Source: a bacterium
GTDB taxonomy: Bacteria > Chloroflexota > Chloroflexia > Chloroflexales > Kallotenuaceae
NCBI GenBank assembly: GCA_016781525.1
Contig: JADDQE010000263.1
Span: forward strand, 25,342 to 89,341
DNA: 64,000 nucleotides
Reading direction: 5' to 3'
Position 1 is the first letter of the stretch. Each line of letters opens with the position of its first letter. Positions 9,144 through 18,100 of this stretch are shown piece after piece. The position numbers and the translations under genes were made by a program. The notes below the pieces were generated by a model. It had not been told where the DNA came from and searched no databases. It saw nothing but the letters and a program-made list of their open reading frames with translations.

Positions 9144-9906
9144 GCACGATCCGGTCAAGTGGGATGACGTCAACTCCCGCGGCTTGCAGGCCTGAGCGTA
9201 GAAAGGCGGCACGTCGCGCGGCGTTAGGAGTGTCGCCATGCACACAGAGCGTGTCCGCGGCAATCGGGACCTCCACACCTTCTGGCGTCACCACGTTCCC
9301 AGCCATGACGATCTTGAGGGCCTGCATCAATGCCTGCTGGTCATCCTCGATGACCGCGCCTGGCAAGCCGCGGGCGCGAAGCAGCCCATTCGCTTCGTAG
9401 GCTCGATCGGCGAATGCTTCGCGTGCAACCGTTAAGCCCACAGCTTGGCCGGCTTCAACGAGCACTGATCCGGCTAGGCCGACTAGGATCAGGTCGCGGC
9501 TAAAGGCTGCGATTGCCCTTACAATAGCTTCGGCGACGTCTGCTGTCGCGGCTGCGTGGGTATACAGCGCACCGTGCGGCTTGACGTGCGTCAGCTCCAC
9601 CTGCTCCGACCGCGCAACGGCATACAGCGCGCCGATTTGCGCCAGGACAGTTGCAGTGATCTCAGCTCCACTCATCGGCAGAACACGTCGTCCAAACCCC
9701 GTTAGGTCGGGATAGCCGGGGTGCGCGCCGACGACGACGCCGTGCTGGCGCGCTAGGCGGACTGTTGTGGTCATAACGCTTGGATCGCCGGCATGACCGC
9801 CGCAGGCGATATTCGCCGACGTGACGTGCGGCAGCAGCGCCGGATCATCGCCGATCTGCCAGTGGCCGAAGCTCTCACCGCAGTCGCAGTTGAGGTCGAT
9901 GCGCAT
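9133..9906 (-). CDS. pxpA: 5-oxoprolinase subunit A (PxpA, LamB/YcsF family)
   Basis: First gene of the pxp operon, 257 residues from ATG 9906. The LamB/YcsF signature is intact: [13 protein letters not shown], then [31 protein letters not shown], and VKPHGALY with the conserved His; near the C terminus are [11 protein letters not shown] and the Asp-Gly segments. A TTG nine bases upstream is in frame, but AGGAGG lies ten bases before the ATG and almost touches the TTG, so the ATG is preferred. The product works with PxpB and PxpC to open 5-oxoproline with ATP. The operon is divergent from the maleylacetate reductase gene. Confidence 0.95.
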   Translation of the reverse strand: MRIDLNCDCGESFGHWQIGDDPALLPHVTSANIACGGHAGDPSVMTTTVRLARQHGVVVGAHPGYPDLTGFGRRVLPMSGAEITATVLAQIGALYAVARSEQVELTHVKPHGALYTHAAATADVAEAIVRAIAAFSRDLILVGLAGSVLVEAGQAVGLTVAREAFADRAYEANGLLRARGLPGAVIEDDQQALMQALKIVMAGNVVTPEGVEVPIAADTLCVHGDTPNAARRAAFLRSGLQAAGVDVIPLDRIVHGA

Positions 9907-10038
9907 CGTCGGCAAGCCTCCTCTCGCAACCCATCCCGAAAGTATCGCTGCCTCAGGCCGTCAGGGTCGCTCCGCCTTACTTTACCGAAAGTTGTCGCGC
10001 CCGTAAAGCTGGTCTCATCCGCACAATTCGGCTGGTCT

Positions 10039-10064
10039 AAACTGACAGGAATGCGTGCTACAAT
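10039..10064 (+). promoter_or_regulatory. Possible extended -10 promoter for the maleylacetate reductase gene
   Basis: TGCTACAAT at 10056-10064 is an extended -10 element; the corresponding -35 position carries only a weak TCTAAA-like match. It lies about 125 nt upstream of the preferred gene start in the divergent intergenic region with pxpA. Confidence 0.35.
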
Positions 10065-10188
10065 CGGCGCGCACGCAGGCTGGAAGGAGATGCTGACCCT
10101 GCCGGTCGAAGTCAGCGCTTCGTGGAAAGCTGCGCATGGTGGGGACCTACATGCCTCAGGGCAGTTGGCGATGAAAGGCGACAAGTGG

Positions 10189-11262
10189 ATGCATAGATTT
10201 GTCTACGAAGCACTGCCCGGCCGGATTGTCTTCGGTGTGGGTACCAGTAGATCCGAGCTGAGCGTCGAGATTGAGCGCCTGCGGGTCGCGCGTATCCTGC
10301 TGCTCACCAGCGCCCGTGGCAGGGAGCTCGCCGAGCAGCTGGCCGTGCCGCTTGGTGACCGGGTCGTCGGAGTGTTTACGGATGTGCGACTGCACGTGCC
10401 GGCCGAGATCGCCGAGGCTGCCCGCTCGGCCGCACGAGCAGTGGGGGCCGACTGCTTGCTGCCCATCGGCGGTGGCTCCACAACAGGTACTGCCAAAGTG
10501 ATCGCTCTGGCTATGCCGCTGCCGATCGTCGCCGTTCCGACGACCTACGCGGGCTCGGAAGTCACGCCGATTTGGGGGTTGACCGCCGGCCAGCGCAAGC
10601 AGACCGGGCGAGCGGTCGAGGTGCTGCCCAAGGTTGTTATCTACGACCCAGAGCTCACGTACTCATTGCCGAGCAACGTTACCGGCCCGAGCGCCATGAA
10701 TGCGCTCGCCCACTGTGTGGAAGCGCTCTATGCGCCCGGTGCGAACCCAGTGACCTCGCTGCTGGCTGAGGATGGAATCCGACGGATTGCGCATGGGCTG
10801 CCGACGGCACTGGCACAGCCCGATCATCTGGATGCGCGCAGCGAGCTGTTGTATGGCGCTTATCTCGCCGGCGCTGTACTCGCGGCGGCAGGTGCCGGGC
10901 TCCACCACAAAATCTGCCACGTCTTGGGAGGCGCCTACAACTTGCCCCACGCCGAGCTGCACACCGTTATCCTGCCATATGTGGCCGCCTTCAATCAGCC
11001 AGCACTGTCGGATGTTATGGGTCGTATCGCACGGGCGCTCAACAGCGTATCTGCTGCCGCCGGCCTCTACGACTTGGCGCGACACAGTGGTGCTCCGGCA
11101 GGGCTCAAAGACCTGGGTGTGCGTCGGGAAAATCTGGACGAGGCCACAGGCCTGGTGCTTGCCGCGGCGCCACAAGATAATCCACGACCGATCGATCGCG
11201 CCGGTGTCCGCCAGATTCTTGAGAGCGCCTATACTGGCCTACGGCCAGAGGTTATCTGCTAG
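10189..11262 (+). CDS. Maleylacetate reductase (iron-type alcohol dehydrogenase fold)
   Basis: Reduces maleylacetate to 3-oxoadipate with NAD(P)H, the step that links hydroquinone and hydroxyquinol ring cleavage to the beta-ketoadipate route. From ATG 10189 it has 357 residues, the family's usual size, and begins with the typical FVYEALPGRIVFGVGT. The nucleotide site is LPIGGGSTTGTAK, followed by VAVPTTYAGSEVTPIWG, and the domain-2 segments NALAHCVEALYAP and HHKICHVLGG carry the expected His residues. In-frame ATGs at 10171 and 10090 exist; 10189 fits family N termini best and has AAAGG upstream. The genes just downstream on the other strand are ring-cleaving dioxygenases, which supports the assignment. 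Confidence 0.88.
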   Translation: MHRFVYEALPGRIVFGVGTSRSELSVEIERLRVARILLLTSARGRELAEQLAVPLGDRVVGVFTDVRLHVPAEIAEAARSAARAVGADCLLPIGGGSTTGTAKVIALAMPLPIVAVPTTYAGSEVTPIWGLTAGQRKQTGRAVEVLPKVVIYDPELTYSLPSNVTGPSAMNALAHCVEALYAPGANPVTSLLAEDGIRRIAHGLPTALAQPDHLDARSELLYGAYLAGAVLAAAGAGLHHKICHVLGGAYNLPHAELHTVILPYVAAFNQPALSDVMGRIARALNSVSAAAGLYDLARHSGAPAGLKDLGVRRENLDEATGLVLAAAPQDNPRPIDRAGVRQILESAYTGLRPEVIC

Positions 11263-11299
11263 CTGGTCATCGCACTGCACGGTAGGTGTGAAAGATAAG

Positions 11300-11333
11300 G
11301 GCGCCGAGTCCTGCTGGTACGGGACACGGCGCC
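11300..11333. terminator. Inverted repeat between convergent genes
   Basis: GGCGCCG (11300-11306) pairs with CGGCGCC (11327-11333); after one mismatch GTCC pairs with GGAC, loop about nine bases. No T tract follows on either strand, so a terminator role is uncertain. Its position between two converging gene ends fits a shared transcript end. Confidence 0.4.
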
Positions 11334-11442
11334 TGGAACGATCGTCGATCACGAGACTTCGAAGCAGTCCGTGGTGGCACGGTAGTGAGTAGGAGTGTGG
11401 GCGAGTATCGCGTGCGTAGCACTCACGGACAAATGTCAATCA

Positions 11443-12399
11443 TTAGTCGATTGGCTTGAGATTCGCCACAATCGCGTCGCGGCGCGGCTCCAGGAATGGC
11501 GCGAGCACCACCTTCTCGCCGAGTGTCGCCTCGTCCTCGTCCACCCCGAAGCCCGGTCCATCCGACGCAATCTCGAACAAAATGCCATTTGGCTCACGAA
11601 AGTAGAGGCTGCGGAACCAGTACCGGTCCACCTTGCCACTGTTCGGAATGCGCAGCTCATTCAGGCGCTCCGCCCAGCCGTCGTACGTTTCAAATGTGGG
11701 CGTGCGGAAGGCCACATGATGGACGCCACCGGCGCCGAGCTGCGCGGGAGGTAAATCAGGCTGGACTGCAACGTGTAGCTCAGCGCTAGGGCCGCCCGGG
11801 CCCATCTCGTACACGTGCACCGTATGCTTCGCCTGCTCTGGATGTGCATACTCACGCACCGGACGCATATTAAGTGCCTGCTGAAGCACCGCGTCGGTCG
11901 GACGTAGCACGGGTACGCTCAGCATGATCGGTCCCAGTCCGCGCACCTGATACGCCGCCGGCACCGGACTACGCTCCCACGGATACGCCTCGCCGGCGCC
12001 CCCATCATCGATCAGTGTGAGCCGTTGACCCTCAGAATCTTCGAAATCGAGCATCAATCGCCCGTCGCGCTCCGCGATCTCGCCTGCGGCTGCGCCGGCC
12101 TCCCGAAAATGTTGGGCCCACCACTGGAGTGCCTCGAGTCCAGGGACACGTAGGTGCGTCCGGGTGATCGAGTGGGTGCCGCGCCGCTCGCGCGGCATCG
12201 GCCAGTCGAAGAAGGTAAGATCGGTGCCCGGGCTGCCCTTGGCGTCGGCGTAGAATAGGTGGTACGCCGTCACATCATCCTGATTCACGCTCCGCTTCAC
12301 GAGCCGCATCCCAATCGTCTGTGTGTAGAAACGGTGATTCTCACGAATCTGCGCCGAGACCGCCGTCAAGTGATGAATACCGGAAAGGTTAAGGTCCAT
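11443..12399 (-). CDS. Ring-cleaving dioxygenase, MhqO-like VOC family (copy 2)
   Basis: Vicinal-oxygen-chelate protein of 318 residues with two glyoxalase-type modules. The first opens with [17 protein letters not shown] and [19 protein letters not shown]; the second carries [11 protein letters not shown] and ends with [18 protein letters not shown], giving the His, His and Glu ligands expected for Fe(II). Relatives cleave hydroquinone or substituted catechols (MhqO, MhqA, LinE, PcpA group). It starts two bases after the upstream paralogue's stop with GGGAG six bases before the ATG. The neighbouring maleylacetate reductase gives the following reaction if the substrate is a hydroquinone. The exact substrate is inferred. 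Confidence 0.88.
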   Translation of the reverse strand: MDLNLSGIHHLTAVSAQIRENHRFYTQTIGMRLVKRSVNQDDVTAYHLFYADAKGSPGTDLTFFDWPMPRERRGTHSITRTHLRVPGLEALQWWAQHFREAGAAAGEIAERDGRLMLDFEDSEGQRLTLIDDGGAGEAYPWERSPVPAAYQVRGLGPIMLSVPVLRPTDAVLQQALNMRPVREYAHPEQAKHTVHVYEMGPGGPSAELHVAVQPDLPPAQLGAGGVHHVAFRTPTFETYDGWAERLNELRIPNSGKVDRYWFRSLYFREPNGILFEIASDGPGFGVDEDEATLGEKVVLAPFLEPRRDAIVANLKPID

Positions 12400-12401
12400 A
12401 A

Positions 12402-13391
12402 TTATCTCCCGTACCGCGCCGGTTGGGCAAACGACGCCGTTATAAGTGGTTTGAGCTGTGCTGCGATGTCGGCGCGACGTCCTTCTAGAAAGGGTGGTAG
12501 CGAGAGGCGCTCGCCGTCAATTGGATGGTCGACGTCAACGCCGGGGCCGTCAGTTGCCAGCTCGAAGAGAACTCCGTTTGCCTCGCGAACATAGACCGAG
12601 GCGAAATAGTGGCGATCGACCACACCTGTGTTGCGATAGTCAAGCGTATCAAGGCGCTCGACCCAGTCGTCGATCTGCTGGCTCTCGGGCACACGCAGGG
12701 CGACATGGTGTACTGCACCCGCGCCGTAGCGCGCGCGTGGCAGATCATCGCGCACAACTACGTGCACCTCGGCATGCGCGCCCCCCTCGCCCATCGTGTA
12801 AACGTGCACCTGGAATTGTGGCGCCTCAGCCAAGGCGTACCTACGGTCCGCGCGCAGTCCCAGCGCCTGCGTGAGGAAGCGGTTTGTGGGCTCAAGCACA
12901 GGCACCGTAATCACGATGTAACCCAGGCCGCGGATTTGATACGAGGCCGGCACCGGGCTTGCGGCCCATGGGTGGGCCGTACCCGCGCCGCTGTCGTCAA
13001 CCAACGAGAGCCGCGTGCCCTCGGGATCCTCAAAGTCGAGCACCTGCCGTCCATCCCGGGTCATGATGCCACTCGACGCGATGCCATGTTCTTGCAACCG
13101 CGTTGCCCAATACTCTAGCACCTCGGCGCCCCCGACGCGAAAGGTCGTGCGCGAGATACTGTTGTTACCACGACGCTCGCGTGTGGCACGCGGCATATCA
13201 AACACCGTCATGTCGGAGCCGGGGCTGCCGACCGCGTCACCGTAAAAGAGATGGTACATGCTGGGGTCGTCCTGGTTCACCGTCTTGATGACCGGGCGCA
13301 GGCCAAGCACGTCGGTATAAAAGTTGTGGGTCCGCTCAATGTGCGCGCTAAGCGCGCTCACATGGTGGACGCCAATTAGCGATAGTAACAT
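12402..13391 (-). CDS. Ring-cleaving dioxygenase, MhqO-like VOC family (copy 1)
   Basis: Paralogue of the gene just downstream, 329 residues from ATG 13391, which is preceded by GGGAG with an 8-base gap; an in-frame ATG at 13472 would add an unlike 27-residue tail. Shared motifs are [47 protein letters not shown] and [17 protein letters not shown], so both metal-site His residues and the C-terminal Glu are present. The two copies are clearly homologous along their length but not recent duplicates. The pair forms one transcript controlled, I infer, by the MarR gene directly upstream through a palindrome 120 nt before this start. Confidence 0.88.
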   Translation of the reverse strand: MLLSLIGVHHVSALSAHIERTHNFYTDVLGLRPVIKTVNQDDPSMYHLFYGDAVGSPGSDMTVFDMPRATRERRGNNSISRTTFRVGGAEVLEYWATRLQEHGIASSGIMTRDGRQVLDFEDPEGTRLSLVDDSGAGTAHPWAASPVPASYQIRGLGYIVITVPVLEPTNRFLTQALGLRADRRYALAEAPQFQVHVYTMGEGGAHAEVHVVVRDDLPRARYGAGAVHHVALRVPESQQIDDWVERLDTLDYRNTGVVDRHYFASVYVREANGVLFELATDGPGVDVDHPIDGERLSLPPFLEGRRADIAAQLKPLITASFAQPARYGR

Positions 13392-13513
13392 CCCAATTTC
13401 TCCCGAACCAGCACGCTGCGTGCCCGTCGGTACGGCAGCGTACGTGCTATCTGCCGTCCGGTATTGATTCATGCAATCGCAGTCCTCACAAGCCGATGTC
13501 CGACCGCTTCTGT

Positions 13514-13527
13514 GTTTAGTGCTAAAC
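13514..13527. promoter_or_regulatory. MarR-type operator in front of the dioxygenase operon
   Basis: GTTTAG-TG-CTAAAC, a 14-bp inverted repeat. Read on the minus strand it is GTTTAG-CA-CTAAAC, identical to the core of the palindrome in front of marR at 14000-14017. It lies between the marR stop and the dioxygenase start, about 120 nt upstream of that start. Two copies at the two expected promoters are good evidence for a repressor site. Confidence 0.75.
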
Positions 13528-13544
13528 CGAGCCGGTAAAAAAAT

Positions 13545-13994
13545 TTAGGGTACGAGGCTATGGTCGAGCTTGCGCAACAGGCGCAGCAGCTCATGCTGCT
13601 CGTCATCCGAGAGTGGAGCCAAGAGATCGGCAATCAGCGCTTCCTGCCGCGGCACCAGCTCGTGAAACAGCGCCCGGCCCCGCTCGGTGAGCGACAAGCA
13701 GTTGGTGCGGCCCTCCTGCCGCCGCGTGATCAGCCCTTCCTGCTCGAGCTTGCCAAGCAGCTGCGAGATATTCCCTTTGGTTACCAAGAGCGCCGCCGCT
13801 AGCTCCTGCTGGGACATACCCTCGGCGGCCCCAACCTTCGCCAGGACATCAAAGTGCGCCGTGTTTAAGCCGTGAGCCCGGAAGAAGCGCTCTGAGCGTG
13901 TGTCGATCTTTTGAAACACACGGGCCATGCGCAGCCATGCCAACACGGCCGGCCGGCGCAAGCTATGCTCTCTTCTTCGTGGCGTCCTGGTCAT
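13545..13994 (-). CDS. MarR-family repressor (MhqR-like)
   Basis: Winged-helix regulator of 149 residues. The DNA-binding part spans roughly residues 38-110 (FDVLAKVGAAEGMSQQELA, LLVTKGNISQLLGKLEQEGLITR, then the wing EGRTNCLSLTERG), flanked by helices for dimerisation. The most likely job is to repress itself and the two downstream ring-cleaving dioxygenases until quinone or phenolic compounds are present, as MhqR does in Bacillus; that is by analogy. The promoter fits leaderless transcription: TTGACA and TAAACT spaced by 17 bp place the transcript start at or next to the ATG, and an 18-bp palindrome overlaps the -10. No ribosome site of usual spacing is seen, in line with a leaderless mRNA. 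Confidence 0.9.
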   Translation of the reverse strand: MTRTPRRREHSLRRPAVLAWLRMARVFQKIDTRSERFFRAHGLNTAHFDVLAKVGAAEGMSQQELAAALLVTKGNISQLLGKLEQEGLITRRQEGRTNCLSLTERGRALFHELVPRQEALIADLLAPLSDDEQHELLRLLRKLDHSLVP

Positions 13995-13999
13995 GACTT

Positions 14000-14029
14000 C
14001 AGTTTAGCACTAAACTGTGGCGGTGTCAA
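14000..14029 (-). promoter_or_regulatory. marR promoter with overlapping 18-bp palindromic operator
   Basis: Minus strand: TTGACA (14029-14024), 17-bp spacer, TAAACT (14006-14001). The perfect palindrome CAGTTTAG-CA-CTAAACTG at 14000-14017 covers the -10 and part of the spacer. Bound repressor would block RNA polymerase. The predicted start point falls at about 13994, the A of the marR ATG. Confidence 0.75.
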
Positions 14030-14144
14030 GCCTGCCCAGGAACAGGCTGGCATCCGAAGCATTTGGTGTGGGACACGCCCCTGCGGCCCGGGTAATGATC
14101 GGGGAAGGGATTCTGAGGTGGCGATTAGGCCCGTTTCAACGCCG

Positions 14145-14459
14145 CTACTCCTTGAGGCGCCGAAGCACGCGCTCGGCGATCATTAGTTCCTGCTGCGCAT
14201 CCTGAATTTCTGGCCTGAGCCGCGCGATCGTCTGCTCATACACCGGGATCATCGCCGCGGCCTTTGCAATCTCGAGTGCATCGTCCTCAGGCGTTGCATA
14301 GGCCAGTATATGGCGCTTTTGATCGAGCTCACGTTGATAGCGGGTGTAACGCTCCTCCTTCTCGTCCAGCTGCTGCTGGATGGCATCCCGGTGTGCACGC
14401 GCCTCGCCGATCTCGTCGCGTGGCCGCTCGTTCTCCCGCGCCGCCCTTTCGTCCCTCAT
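14145..14459 (-). CDS. Small coiled-coil protein, 104 aa
   Basis: Not recognised by family. It is highly charged (Glu, Arg, Gln, Lys) with long predicted helices: residues 10-55 (heptads around RDAIQQQLDEKEERYTRY) and 65-103 (AAMIPVYEQTIARLRPEI, then AQQELMIAERVL), split by a short turn at about YATPEDD. It should form a helical hairpin or dimeric coiled coil. GGAG lies six bases before the ATG. There is no signal peptide or membrane segment, so it is probably cytoplasmic. It lies between marR and an AEC transporter without obvious functional links. Confidence 0.6.
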   Translation of the reverse strand: MRDERAARENERPRDEIGEARAHRDAIQQQLDEKEERYTRYQRELDQKRHILAYATPEDDALEIAKAAAMIPVYEQTIARLRPEIQDAQQELMIAERVLRRLKE

Positions 14460-14565
14460 CGCCTTCTCCTTCTTCCTGGCATCTTGCCGATGGGTCCGAT
14501 GTAGCGGGTTTGTAAGCCGGATCTATGCCAGGAGCGCAAGCCCATTCAACCAGTGGTGGGCGGCT

Positions 14566-15495
14566 TTATTGCAAAACGACGAGTAGGACGCTGAGCGTCA
14601 GCAAGCTGCCGAGCGTGGTTGCCACGACGACATTGCTCACGAAGTGCGGCCACGCATCAAATTCCAGCGCCAGGATTGTGGTGTTAACCGCGGTGGGCAT
14701 AGCGGCCTGCATGATCCCGACGCGGAGTGGGAGATCGCTTAGTCCCAGAAGATAGGCGGCGCCAAAAGCGATCGGCACTGAAACGACCAGTCGCAAGGTG
14801 CTCGCGACGCCGAGCGGACCAAGTGTTCCTACGGGTTTGTGCCGGCGCAGCTGCATCCCGAGAATGAGCAGAAGGAATGGTAGCGTTGCGTCGGCCAGCA
14901 AGCGCAGCCCGCGAAACAGGCCGGCGGCGACAAAGCCGTCACTTTCGTCGAGCCGGATGCCGAGTACCCGGAAGAGGAGCGCCAGCAGCGCGGCATACAG
15001 CATGGGCATGCGCAAGACTTGAGCGAGCGCGGCCCGCCGATTACCTCCACCGCTCGACGCGACATACACTGCCAATGTTTGAGATAAAAATGCCTGCACA
15101 AGATAGCCGATGACGGCGTACTGAAAGCCGACATCGCCAAAGGCGAACCGTGTCGCCGGCAGGCCGTAGTTGCCCGAATTCATAAAAGTCGCAGCCAGCA
15201 TAAAGCCGCTACGCTGCCTGACGCTCAATCCCATTACCTGCGCGAGTACGTAGGCACAGAGACACATGCTGACGACGACCAGGAGCATAAGCAAGGCCAA
15301 GCGGACCGCCTCACCGCCGTTTACCTCGGTCCGCAGCAGTGTAACGAAGAGTAAGCAAGGGCTGAGCCCGTAGAGACTGACGCGGTTGAGCGTGCGCGGA
15401 TCAAGTGGGAACGCTCCCTCTAGCGCGTAGCCGATCCCGGCAATGACCACGATGGGCAAGAGCACTTCACTGAAAACTTCCAGCAGTAAGTTCAT
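14566..15495 (-). CDS. AEC (auxin efflux carrier) family transporter
   Basis: Membrane protein of 309 residues with about ten hydrophobic segments in the two-times-five arrangement of AEC carriers. Typical family features are the N-terminal VVIAGIGYALEGAFPLDPRTLNRVSLYGLSPCLLF, the mid-protein NSGNYGLPATRFAFG (family NtGfiGiP-like loop) and a second-half counterpart, MQAAMPTAVNTTILALEF. Bacterial members export malate, malonate or other small carboxylates; the substrate here cannot be read from sequence. It is a single gene on the minus strand, and no strong ribosome site is visible upstream. Confidence 0.87.
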   Translation of the reverse strand: MNLLLEVFSEVLLPIVVIAGIGYALEGAFPLDPRTLNRVSLYGLSPCLLFVTLLRTEVNGGEAVRLALLMLLVVVSMCLCAYVLAQVMGLSVRQRSGFMLAATFMNSGNYGLPATRFAFGDVGFQYAVIGYLVQAFLSQTLAVYVASSGGGNRRAALAQVLRMPMLYAALLALLFRVLGIRLDESDGFVAAGLFRGLRLLADATLPFLLLILGMQLRRHKPVGTLGPLGVASTLRLVVSVPIAFGAAYLLGLSDLPLRVGIMQAAMPTAVNTTILALEFDAWPHFVSNVVVATTLGSLLTLSVLLVVLQ

Positions 15496-15576
15496 TGGGG
15501 CCCTAAACGCCGCTTGCGCGGTCCTGCTCCATCACGAGAATGCTTTTGATTGACATAAATTATAACGTCGCGGCGA

Positions 15577-15599
15577 CAGTGCGCCGTCACGGCGCACTG
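15577..15599. terminator. Perfect 10-bp stem hairpin downstream of galM
   Basis: CAGTGCGCCG (15577-15586), loop TCA, CGGCGCACTG (15590-15599). It lies about 85 nt beyond the galM stop on the minus strand and in front of the AEC gene. There is no T tract next to the stem, so it may be a transcript-end hairpin or a protein site. A TATAAT hexamer on the minus strand follows it. Confidence 0.45.
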
Positions 15600-15682
15600 G
15601 GTGATGCGAAGGGTTTCGCTGTTCGTGTACTTCGCACGGGCTTGCGGCGGAACCAACACAGCTCCTAGGTCGTCCGAGTGGA

Positions 15683-16747
15683 TCAGGCCGCTGCTGGACC
15701 AGTCACGAACCGGTAAACCGTCGTGTGCTGGTACACCTCGCCAGGACGTAGCACGGTCGAGGGAAACTGCGGCTGATTGGGCGAGTCCGGGAAGTGCTGC
15801 GTTTCCAGACACAGCCCGCCGTACTTGACATAGGTCTGGCCGCCCTTCCCAGTGATACTGCCGTCAAGCTGGTTGCCGGAGTAGAACTGAACGCCGGGCT
15901 GCGTGGTCAGCACCTCCATCAAGCGCCCGGTTGTTGGCTCGTACAGTCGCGCGGCCAGTCCCAGCTCGCCACCACCATGGTCCAGCACCCAGTTGTGGTC
16001 GTATCCCTGGCCGTACCTGATCTGCTCGTCATCACTGGCGACCTGTGTCCCGATTTGTGTAGGCGCCATAAAATCCATTGGCGTGCCCGCGACCGGGCGA
16101 AGCTCGCCGAGTGGAATGCTGGTCGCGTCGATCGGCGTGAAGCGTGACGCAAAGAGCTGGATCTCGTGATCGAGGATCGTCCCGGTACCGGCCAAGTTGA
16201 AATAGGCGTGATTGGTGAGATTGATGATCGTGTCGGCGTCTGTCGTCGCCGTGTAGTCGATGCGCAATTCATTCTGATCGGTAAGCGTGTACACGACGGT
16301 GACAGACAAGTTGCCGGGGTAGCCCTCCTCGCCGTCACGGCTGAGGTAACGCAGCTCAAGGCTCGCACCATCGTCGCTTGCCCGCTCCCGAGCCTCCCAA
16401 ACCCGATGGTGAAAACCGGTGGGACCGCCGTGGAGATGGTTGGGGCCGTTGTTGCGGGCGAGTTGATATGTGATGCCATTCAGCTCAAACCGTCCCCCCG
16501 CGATCCGGTTGGCATAGCGTCCGACCACTACGCCGAAAAAAGGGTGCGCGCCCAGATAGGGCTGCAGCGTTTCAAAGCCGAGCAGAACGTCAGCGATCGT
16601 GCCGTTTTGATCCGGAACGCGCAGCGCCACCAACGTCCCTCCGTACGTCGAAATGTCCGCTTCGACGCCCTGGGCGTTTCTCAATGTGTAGCACTCGATG
16701 GTCTCACCCTCGGGAGTATCGCCGAAGGCACGTTGTGAGACTGGCAT
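15683..16747 (-). CDS. galM: Aldose 1-epimerase (galactose mutarotase)
   Basis: Interconverts alpha and beta anomers of aldoses such as galactose and glucose. From ATG 16747 it has 354 residues, close to the family norm; the ATG is preceded by GGGAGGGAG and is preferred over one nine codons upstream. Catalytic motifs are present: NGPNHLHGGPTGFHH with the first His, NHAYFNLAG with the second, DHNW, and GLCLETQHFPDSPNQP carrying the general-base Glu. The fold is a beta-sandwich and it acts in the cytoplasm since no signal peptide is seen. No sugar genes flank it, so it is probably a stand-alone housekeeping gene. Confidence 0.94.
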   Translation of the reverse strand: MPVSQRAFGDTPEGETIECYTLRNAQGVEADISTYGGTLVALRVPDQNGTIADVLLGFETLQPYLGAHPFFGVVVGRYANRIAGGRFELNGITYQLARNNGPNHLHGGPTGFHHRVWEARERASDDGASLELRYLSRDGEEGYPGNLSVTVVYTLTDQNELRIDYTATTDADTIINLTNHAYFNLAGTGTILDHEIQLFASRFTPIDATSIPLGELRPVAGTPMDFMAPTQIGTQVASDDEQIRYGQGYDHNWVLDHGGGELGLAARLYEPTTGRLMEVLTTQPGVQFYSGNQLDGSITGKGGQTYVKYGGLCLETQHFPDSPNQPQFPSTVLRPGEVYQHTTVYRFVTGPAAA

Positions 16748-17143
16748 ACGAAATCTCCCTCCCTTGGCAGGCATCGTAGGTGGTTCCCTTGACCCTGCGC
16801 TGTCTAACAGGCGGTTTAGGCCCTTTCACAGCCCGGCGTAGCCTACATGGTACAACATATCTCCGGTCGCACTGCGCTCTGGGTGCAGTGTTGAAGGACA
16901 ACCCGCTCAGGCCCGTCCTTTTATCAGACTACCTCGCTTCCGAGGTCCGGCATATGATAGAGGATCATCCCACTGCGCGCCATAGCGGGTAGGGCTCGTC
17001 GTGCGAGAGCTGCCCGGGGCAGCAAGGTCCGCGGCGCCAAGTCGCAGGGATGCTTGGTTCTCCCCGGCTGCAACAAGAATTTACAGTTGGTCGTACCTTT
17101 ACAAGGAACGGCGATCACAGGCCAAGGATACGGTGCGTTAGCA
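16748..17143. other. 396-nt divergent intergenic region, no gene seen
   Basis: Lies between galM on the minus strand and the M50B-like gene on the plus strand. It must hold both promoters, but no convincing -35/-10 pair was found. Short stop-rich frames only. Nothing repeated or structured beyond short GC palindromes. Confidence 0.5.
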
Positions 17144-17890
17144 ATGAGCGGAATAAGTGTGGAGCCGAGCTGGCGGAGGCGCGAAGTGTTGCTTGTCCTC
17201 GTGCTGGCTGTCGTAACAGTTGTTATGGGCCGCGTGCCGATCCTGGGCTGGCTGTTCTATCCTTTCCAGGTCTACGGTACGTTCGTGCATGAGCTGAGCC
17301 ACGGCCTAGCCGCGATACTGACTGGCGGGGCCTTCCGGCGCTTTGCGGTCCATCCCGATCTTTCCGGCACGGCTACCGCCGCAGGCGGCGTCAGCTGGAT
17401 CGTGACGAGTGCTGGTTACCTTGGCAGCGCAATGTTTGGCGCGCTGCTTACCTTCTTGTCGGCCTCACGTGTTCCCGCTCGCGTCGTCCTGCTTTGGCTC
17501 GGCCTGGCACTTGGCGTGCTTTCGCTCGTCTTTGCGCGGAATGTCTTTGGAATTGTTTCCGGGCTTGTGCTTGCTGCACTCCTGATGCTAGCCGGGCGAC
17601 GACTACGCGAAAGCTGGGCAGATGCGCTTCTGCTGTTTTTGGCGGTCCAAATGATGTTAGACGCGCTCGACAGCGTATTTGACCTGATGTTTCTTTCGGC
17701 GTTGAGGGCGGCCCCACGGACTGATGCTCAGATTATGGCCGATGCAACCGGAATTCCTGCACTCGTTTGGGCAGCCCTGTGGACGGGCGTGTCCCTGGTG
17801 ATCCTGCTGAGCTCGCTACGCGTAGCATACCGGCGTACACCGACGCCCTTGATCCAGGATGGAGTTGAGCCTCGGTATCGCCTGCGCTAG
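17144..17890 (+). CDS. M50B-like integral membrane metalloprotease family protein
   Basis: Polytopic membrane protein of 248 residues from ATG 17144. The HExxH zinc motif is present as HELSH at residues 49-53, directly after the first membrane helix, followed by GLAAILTGG, as in the M50B peptidase-like family (DUF of the SpoIVFB/site-2-protease clan). Five or six hydrophobic helices follow; an Asp in the second half (MMLDALDSVFD) may supply the third ligand. Proteases of this fold cut transmembrane anchors, but members of this subfamily have no assigned substrate. The start at 17054 would add a polar leader of 30 residues and is less likely. It is a single gene. Confidence 0.8.
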   Translation: MSGISVEPSWRRREVLLVLVLAVVTVVMGRVPILGWLFYPFQVYGTFVHELSHGLAAILTGGAFRRFAVHPDLSGTATAAGGVSWIVTSAGYLGSAMFGALLTFLSASRVPARVVLLWLGLALGVLSLVFARNVFGIVSGLVLAALLMLAGRRLRESWADALLLFLAVQMMLDALDSVFDLMFLSALRAAPRTDAQIMADATGIPALVWAALWTGVSLVILLSSLRVAYRRTPTPLIQDGVEPRYRLR

Positions 17891-18100
17891 CCGCGCTCAA
17901 ATAGTGCCCGATCCCGACGCCCATCCGAGGTCCTGGCAGTGGTCCAAGCCATGGCGCGGAGGGCTCAACCCGCATGGTCAGCGTGAGCAGCGCGATCGTG
18001 ACCAGCCGGCTTGTTGGTCCGGAAGCAAGGCGATACAATCTGGACGAACATTAGCCCACTCTGCGGCGCGTGTCGCTTGGGAAAGAAACGGAGCATTGGA

